This document shows positions 59,202 to 64,000 of a stretch of DNA of 64,000 nucleotides, in pieces (the stretch's first letter is position 1; the number at the start of each line of letters is the position of its first letter). The position numbers and the translations under genes are program-made. Source of the stretch: CAIURC01 sp043777315 (lineage in GTDB: Bacteria > Verrucomicrobiota > Verrucomicrobiia > Chthoniobacterales > Chthoniobacteraceae). The notes under the pieces were generated by a model. That model was not told the DNA's origin. It made no database searches and saw only the letters and a program-made list of their open reading frames with translations. The stretch spans positions 9,582 to 73,581 of the forward strand of contig JAYVPW010000061.1 of NCBI GenBank assembly GCA_043777315.1. The letters run 5' to 3'.

Positions 59202-60620
59202 ATGAAACAGAATATCGGACGCATTTTGTCAATCGCTGGCATTGCCGCTATGGTCATCAAGATGGAACCTGCGCATGCTCAGGACTTCTTCCGCGATTTC
59301 GGAACCTCGCGATCGTCCGGCGGGATAGGTCCGGTCATGACCTCTGAGTACACGTACGAAGACCTTGCGCCGAGCGGATACACCGGCACTTGGGAGAATG
59401 GAGAGCCTTCCCAGCAAAACGCTTTTCCCACCAATGCGGCGGGCACTGCTCTTGGCGTGGACGAGAAATACAATTTCGCCATTGGCGCTGTCCGCTTCAG
59501 CCTAGCGGCCGGTTTCGGCGTCGAATTCAACGACAACATCACCCTTTCGCAGGATCATCGGGAATCTGACTTCATTTTTCGTCCGACCTTCAACATCGAT
59601 GCGGCGTGGAAGATCACGGAACGCAATACCATCCGACTCTCGCTCGGCGCGAGCTACGCCAAGTACCTCGACCATTCTGAGTTCGACAGCGCCGGCGTCC
59701 TGCTCTCCCCGACTTCCGAACTCTCGTTCAAGTTTGTCCTCGGGGCGCTGGAGTTCACTGTTCGCGATCGATTCAGCTACCAGGAAGACACCTTCGACAT
59801 TCCACAGTTGAGCGGCGTGGCTCGTTACAAACGGTACGAGAATCAGGCCGGGATCAAGATGGACTGGGCGGTCAATCAATACTTCACGATCACGACCGGC
59901 TACGACCACTTCAACTTGTGGGTCAGCGACGACCAGTTCTCCTCGCAGCAGCGCGCGATCGACACCATTTTCGTCACGCCGACTTACCAGCTCACTCCCA
60001 CCATTAAGGTCGGTTTGAATGCGGCCTTCAGCTTCATCGACTTCGATACCGATGAGCGGCAGGACGGGCACAACTTTCTCGTCGGGCCGCTCATCCAATG
60101 GGAGATTTCCGATGTCACCCGGCTCTTTCTGGAGGCCGGCTTTCAGCAGTTGAGCTTCGATGGGAGTTCAAAGTTCGACGACAGCTTTTTCGCCACGCTG
60201 ACGGACGAGGAGCGGGCGATCTTCAATGGCGACGGCGAGGATTCGAGTGCTTTCTACGTGAAGTTCCAGATCGAAAATCATCCGATTGAAACCTTCACCC
60301 ATCGACTAATCGCGTCGAAAACATCGGAAGTCGGATTCGGCTCGAACTTCTACGACCTCTACCACATCGAATACAGTGCCGACTGGACGGGCATCGACAA
60401 GACGGAGATCGGGCCCACGCTCTTTTACGAATACTACGAGACCTCGGGCATTCGACCCGAAAGAGCATGGCGGGCGGGTGCCGCGATCGGAGTTCGCCAC
60501 AATTTCACCGATTCCATTACGGTTGGGCTCGATTATCGCTTTGTCCTGAAAAACTCCAATTTCGACGGTGCCGATTACTACCAGAATCTGGTCTTCCTCA
60601 GCGCCTACTATAAATTTTAA
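59202..60620 (+). CDS. Outer-membrane beta-barrel protein of polysaccharide export
   Basis: A 472-residue protein with a signal peptide (RILSIAGIAAMVIKMEPAHAQ). The rest alternates polar and hydrophobic residues in short strands and ends in an aromatic residue (VFLSAYYKF), as outer-membrane barrels do. FNIDAAWKITERNTIRLSLGASY and LFLEAGFQQLSF are typical strands. It precedes Wza-like and Wzc-like genes by 20 bp and about 0.75 kb, so it is probably the outer-membrane or accessory barrel of the same export system. An in-frame codon at 59121 would add a non-signal N-terminus. No known family name is claimed. Confidence 0.82.
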   Translation: MKQNIGRILSIAGIAAMVIKMEPAHAQDFFRDFGTSRSSGGIGPVMTSEYTYEDLAPSGYTGTWENGEPSQQNAFPTNAAGTALGVDEKYNFAIGAVRFSLAAGFGVEFNDNITLSQDHRESDFIFRPTFNIDAAWKITERNTIRLSLGASYAKYLDHSEFDSAGVLLSPTSELSFKFVLGALEFTVRDRFSYQEDTFDIPQLSGVARYKRYENQAGIKMDWAVNQYFTITTGYDHFNLWVSDDQFSSQQRAIDTIFVTPTYQLTPTIKVGLNAAFSFIDFDTDERQDGHNFLVGPLIQWEISDVTRLFLEAGFQQLSFDGSSKFDDSFFATLTDEERAIFNGDGEDSSAFYVKFQIENHPIETFTHRLIASKTSEVGFGSNFYDLYHIEYSADWTGIDKTEIGPTLFYEYYETSGIRPERAWRAGAAIGVRHNFTDSITVGLDYRFVLKNSNFDGADYYQNLVFLSAYYKF

Positions 60621-60639
60621 ACCCTCTCGTTATGGCCCC

Positions 60640-61368
60640 ATGCCTGATTCCCTGATCCGTTTCTTCACCATCGGAGTTGCGTTTCTCGCAACTGGAATCA
60701 TCGGCCAGGCTCAGAGCTTTCGGCGCGCCGACTCTGCCTTTCCCACAGCGCCGAACCCCGCTTTTTCTGCGGGAGCCAATGCCAACGTCCCGGCGGGCGG
60801 TTCCCTCGCACCGATGACCGCACGGACGCCTCTTGTCGATCCGAACACGAAACTCGCGGTCGGCGATCAGGTTTCCATCGAGATCATGGAGGATCGGGAG
60901 CCGGCCACGCCGCGGGTCATTACGGCCACGGGCGACTTGGAAGTGCAGCCGCTCGGAAGGGTGAATGTCGCTGGGAAAACCACCTCCGAAGCAGCTTCGG
61001 AGATCAAACGAAAGCTCGAGGCGGATTACTACTTCACGGCCACCGTTCGCCTCTCCATTGACCGGGTCAATCGAAGTGCCACGATGGGGAAGGTGCAGGT
61101 ACAGGGTGAAGTACGGGCACCCGGGGTGCTGGAGATTTTCACCGGCGACAATCTGACGTTGAACGAGGCGATTCTGCGTTGCGGGAATTTCAAGGAGTTT
61201 GGCGACGCGACCAAGGTCACGGTGACTCGCAGAAAAAATGGAGTGTCCACCACTGAGACCATCAACGTGCAGGACATCCAAAAGAAAGGGCAGGGGGAAA
61301 AAGACATTAAACTCGAGGATGGAGATCGCATCTTCATTCCCAAAGCTCGCTTCAGAATCCTTTTCTAA
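60640..61368 (+). CDS. Wza-like polysaccharide export protein (SLBB)
   Basis: A 242-residue periplasmic/outer-membrane protein. A signal peptide (MPDSLIRFFTIGVAFLATGIIGQAQS) is followed by a polysaccharide-export domain (LAVGDQVSIEIMEDREPATPRVITATGDLEVQPLGRVNVAGKT) and an SLBB domain (VQVQGEVRAPGVLEIFTGDN, LEDGDRIFIPKARFRILF). No cysteine lies at the end of the signal peptide, so it is probably not a lipoprotein. It is followed three bases later by the Wzc-like gene. Confidence 0.9.
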   Translation: MPDSLIRFFTIGVAFLATGIIGQAQSFRRADSAFPTAPNPAFSAGANANVPAGGSLAPMTARTPLVDPNTKLAVGDQVSIEIMEDREPATPRVITATGDLEVQPLGRVNVAGKTTSEAASEIKRKLEADYYFTATVRLSIDRVNRSATMGKVQVQGEVRAPGVLEIFTGDNLTLNEAILRCGNFKEFGDATKVTVTRRKNGVSTTETINVQDIQKKGQGEKDIKLEDGDRIFIPKARFRILF

Positions 61369-61371
61369 GTC

Positions 61372-63444
61372 ATGGACGCCATCAATCCGACGGCACCGCC
61401 GCGCGCCTTGGGAGCGGTCTTCGGGGCCAAGTTTTATCGTTATCGTTCGCTCCTGCGCCGGCAGTGGTGGGTGCTGGCCATTGCCGTGGGCTTGGGGCTG
61501 GCCTTTGAGGCGTGGACGGTTTTCAACAAGCCGGACCTGTATGAGTCGTCGAGCGAGATCATGGTTCGCGCCGAGATCACCGGAGTCGATCCGAAGGTGC
61601 GTGAGACCGTCGATAGTCTTTACGGTGACACCTTGAAGCTCCTGCAGGGTTCCGAAGTGCTCGAGGCGGCGAAGCGGCGTGTCGATCTCGAGGCTCCGCA
61701 GCTTTCCGGCAAAGTCGAAATCGTGCCCACCGTCGCGCCACGCACTTCCATTTTTACGGTCGCAGGATCCGGAACCAACCCGGACTACACCCGCCGTTTT
61801 GTGGATGCAGTGGTGGCCGAGTTCATGGACTTTCGGAGTTCGCAAGTGAGGGGCGATCTCTTTGCTTCAAGCAGCGAGATCAGCGCGCAGTTGAAGACCG
61901 TGAAAGCGACCTTGGAAGCGCAGCAAAAAGAACTCCAGACCTTCGTGCAGGCGAACGACATGCAGTTCTGGCAATCGCGTGGGTCCAAGGCGGCGGAGAC
62001 ATTGAACGATCTCCGCAATCGGGAAACCCAGCGAAAAACCGAGCTGCAGAACCTGCAAAACCTGACCCCGGACGAACTATTGAACGCGCCCTCGCTGCAG
62101 TCATCTGCCGCTAGGCCGAACGCGAAGTCGGCAGCCGGTGAGCAGAAAGAGGCCGTCTTCAACAACGAGCTCTACGCGCAGTATCTCGACACCACGCAGG
62201 CTTTGTTTCAGAAGCAGGCTGAGCTGGACGAGCGGAGCACCGTTTGGAAGCCGAAGCACCCACGGCTCCAGGCACTTCAGGCCGAGCTGGGACGTCTCCA
62301 GCGCAGGATCGAACTCATCAAGGCGCAAAACGTCGAGGCGACCAAGTCACGCGCTGCGGCCGTCAGTGCCGAGCTCAAAAGCATCGGGACGATGGTCGAG
62401 ACGTGGACCAAGGAAGTGCAGGAAGCCAGTGTGAAAGACGGCGAATATCAGCGTCTGCAAAGCGCGGTCACTCGTTCCCAGGCACAGGAAGACAAGTTGC
62501 TGGAGAAGCTGACCCAGGTCGATCCGAGCTACGGCGGAAACGGGATCTTTAAAATCATCAGAAAGGCGAGCGCTCCGATTCCTGTGTCGAAAGGGGCCGG
62601 CAAACATCTGTTCCTCGGCCTCTTCGCCGGGCTGCTGATCGGAAGTCTGGTCCTTTTCCTTCTTGATCGGTCCGATGACCGGCTTTCCACCTCTTCTGAA
62701 GTGATTCAACACTTCTCCGAACCCATCCTCGGGCAGATTCCGAACGTCGCCGAGACCCGGAAGGAGTCCGGGCTCCCATTGCTCCAGCCGGACGATGAAC
62801 GCTACTCCTTTGCCGAGTCGTTTCGCAGTCTCCGCTCGTCGCTGATCTTCATGCCGAACCAAGCCGAGCTGAAGACCTTGCTGATCACCAGCGCGATCCC
62901 GAACGAAGGCAAATCGACGGTCGCCAGCAACATGGCGATCACGATGGCCGCAGGCGGCGCGCGCGTGTTGCTCGTCGATGCCGACCTTCGCCGCGGCGAC
63001 CTCGCTTCGCTTTTCGACACGGATGGGCGCAATGGCCTTTCCAGCATCCTGCGCGGGGAAATCCCGTGGCGTTCGGCAGTGCAATCGACCGCCTATCCGA
63101 CCCTCTCGCTCATCCCGCGCGGTCCGGTCACCAATCAATCCGGCGAATTGCTGCTGCGCCCAGAACTGCTGAAGTTGCTGGAGGAATTCAAGGAGGCCTA
63201 CGACCTCGTCGTCTTCAACACCGCGCCGATTCTGGCCACCGACGACACGCCCACATTTGCCCCGCACTTCGACGGCGCTCTCATGGTGGTCCGCGCGCAG
63301 TTCACCTCCGCGCGGCTGACGCAGAACTCGCTCAATGCGCTCTACCAGCGCCAGGTCAACGTCCTGGGTCTCATCCTCAACTGTGTCGATACCGAGACGC
63401 CGGACTACTACTACTACCAGTATCCAAAATACTACGCGGCCTGA
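61372..63444 (+). CDS. Wzc-like chain-length regulator and BY-kinase
   Basis: A 690-residue inner-membrane protein. Two membrane helices (about residues 30-47 and 408-428) flank a Wzz-type region with a long coiled coil (KTVKATLEAQQKELQTFVQ and later). The C-terminal domain is a BY-kinase: Walker A SAIPNEGKSTVASNMA (about 506-521), Walker A' VLLVDADLRRGDL (about 533), LVVFNTAPIL as Walker B, and a tyrosine cluster DYYYYQYPKYY at the end that is autophosphorylated. It controls polymer length and export. It follows the Wza-like gene by three bases. Confidence 0.95.
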   Translation: MDAINPTAPPRALGAVFGAKFYRYRSLLRRQWWVLAIAVGLGLAFEAWTVFNKPDLYESSSEIMVRAEITGVDPKVRETVDSLYGDTLKLLQGSEVLEAAKRRVDLEAPQLSGKVEIVPTVAPRTSIFTVAGSGTNPDYTRRFVDAVVAEFMDFRSSQVRGDLFASSSEISAQLKTVKATLEAQQKELQTFVQANDMQFWQSRGSKAAETLNDLRNRETQRKTELQNLQNLTPDELLNAPSLQSSAARPNAKSAAGEQKEAVFNNELYAQYLDTTQALFQKQAELDERSTVWKPKHPRLQALQAELGRLQRRIELIKAQNVEATKSRAAAVSAELKSIGTMVETWTKEVQEASVKDGEYQRLQSAVTRSQAQEDKLLEKLTQVDPSYGGNGIFKIIRKASAPIPVSKGAGKHLFLGLFAGLLIGSLVLFLLDRSDDRLSTSSEVIQHFSEPILGQIPNVAETRKESGLPLLQPDDERYSFAESFRSLRSSLIFMPNQAELKTLLITSAIPNEGKSTVASNMAITMAAGGARVLLVDADLRRGDLASLFDTDGRNGLSSILRGEIPWRSAVQSTAYPTLSLIPRGPVTNQSGELLLRPELLKLLEEFKEAYDLVVFNTAPILATDDTPTFAPHFDGALMVVRAQFTSARLTQNSLNALYQRQVNVLGLILNCVDTETPDYYYYQYPKYYAA

Positions 63445-63495
63445 GTGGGACATCGCGTGGGATAGCGTCGTCATCATTGAAAACGGTCTGCCTGC

Positions 63496-63868
63496 ATGAA
63501 GTGTTTCTACCATCCGACAGTCGATGCCGTTGCCCTGTGCAAGTCATGCAGCCGTGGCCTATGCCCTGAATGCATCGTCGAGGTTGGTTCTCGGATGTAG
63601 CTGCCGCAATCGTTGCGAAGCCGACGTGGCCACGCTCAACGACTTGGTCGCACGCGGGCGCACGGCCTATCAAAAAACGAGCGCGACGTATTTTCGATCC
63701 GGTCTTTTCACTATCCTGTTTGGATCCGTGTTCCTCGTGGTCGGTGCCTCAGTCGTATCGGTCGGTGACGGAGGTCAGTGGGACTACTTCCTGATCGTCC
63801 TCGGCCTCCTGTTCTTGGCTGGGGGTGTTTCGCATTTTGTCTCCGCGAGGAGGATGAGTCAGAAGTGA
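63496..63868 (+). pseudogene. B-box-type zinc-finger membrane protein, frameshifted
   Basis: From the ATG at 63496 the reading is MKCFYHPTVDAVALCKSCSRGLCPECIVEVGSR, four Cys/His pairs of a B-box-like finger, then a UAG at 63598. Removing one base at about 63596 restores CSCRNRCEADVATLNDLVARG, which continues to TAYQKTSATYFR, two membrane helices (LFTILFGSVFLVVGASVV and DYFLIVLGLLFLAGGVSHFV), and a stop at 63868. The intact protein would be about 124 residues. It follows the BY-kinase by 51 bp. It could be decay or a base-call error. Confidence 0.75.
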
Positions 63869-63934
63869 TCTATTTCGGGAAAACATCGCGCCCTACCGGT
63901 ATCGGTCTCATACCATCTTGCCAAAATAAGCAGA

Positions 63935-64000
63935 CGGGTTGCGGAGCGCCCGTCCCGGAGGGACGATCGGAAATTAGCCGGTGGCGTGAGCCACCGGAAC
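63935..64000. repeat. Terminal part of another palindromic repeat, cut by the window edge
   Basis: Two perfect small hairpins lie in the last 66 bases: CGTCCC-GGA-GGGACG (63951-63965) and CCGGTGGC-GTGA-GCCACCGG (63978-63997), linked by ATCGGAAATTAG. The pattern looks like a dispersed palindrome I have seen in Verrucomicrobiota and Planctomycetes genomes, but that is from memory. The element runs out of the window, so its length is unknown. Confidence 0.6.

Noticed and set aside
1..64000. CRISPR arrays, complete insertion sequences and prophage
   Set aside because: No regularly spaced repeats, no transposase or integrase gene, and no phage structural genes were recognised.

Overview
This 64 kb, GC-rich window looks like chromosome from a member of the Verrucomicrobiota, probably near the Spartobacteria/Chthoniobacterales. 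That placement is an inference. It rests on a fused MurC-MurB protein inside a division and cell-wall (dcw) cluster, a plain set of envelope genes (NfeD/FloA, Wza/Wzc-like export), many Hanks-type kinases with FHA, WD40, Sel1 and formylglycine-generating-enzyme-like domains, Uma2 nucleases, and GTCATCCTGAGCG-type intergenic palindromes. No rRNA, CRISPR array or complete insertion sequence was seen; there is one tRNA gene.

Layout. (1) 1-9.6 kb: the end of a dcw cluster, reading LysM protein (partial), ftsW, murG, murC-murB, ddl, ftsQ, ftsA, ftsZ, with 4-8 nt overlaps between the last genes. FtsA carries a C-terminal hydrophobic helix, and FtsZ has an altered T7 loop. (2) 9.6-18.4 kb: small membrane proteins, a PQQ-type beta-propeller, an RsbU/RsbW-like phosphatase/anti-sigma pair, the NfeD-FloA operon, a frameshifted SGNH-type hydrolase and tRNA-Leu(CAA). 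(3) 18.6-26.7 kb: an accessory region with a beta-propeller, a GreA/B-like protein, a truncated ROK kinase, three Gfo/Idh/MocA oxidoreductases, an acyltransferase, and a nagA/nagB locus collapsed by deletion and frameshift. (4) 26.7-32 kb: citrate synthase, Uma2, and sucC and sucD separated by a nucleotidyltransferase module and a VOC protein. (5) 32.2-45.5 kb: a signalling block of two very large kinases, a lipoprotein, an FHA-adenylate cyclase, an FHA-FHA-ABC transporter and a zinc-ribbon/OmpA-like protein. (6) 45.5-54.2 kb: housekeeping genes (RluA-family, argG, miaA, lipA), a glycosyltransferase and a PAS histidine kinase with its response regulator. (7) 54.3-63.9 kb: a secreted protein, a pseudokinase-FGE protein, and an exopolysaccharide export set (outer-membrane barrel, Wza-like, Wzc-like BY-kinase), followed by a frameshifted B-box zinc-finger membrane protein.

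How the genes work together. The dcw genes make and polymerise lipid-linked peptidoglycan precursor and place it at the septum. The 32-45 kb block puts phosphothreonine writers (kinases), readers (FHA) and cyclic-nucleotide makers next to an FHA-controlled exporter, which suggests one regulated envelope system. The 56-63 kb block looks like surface polysaccharide assembly controlled by tyrosine phosphorylation.

Two further patterns stand out. Intergenic spaces hold several families of large imperfect palindromes; one copy supplies the stop codon of miaA. At least four genes (18.05, 26.11, 36.72 and 63.59 kb) are broken by small indels, one of them an exact 11-bp tandem duplication. These may be genuine decay or assembly errors.
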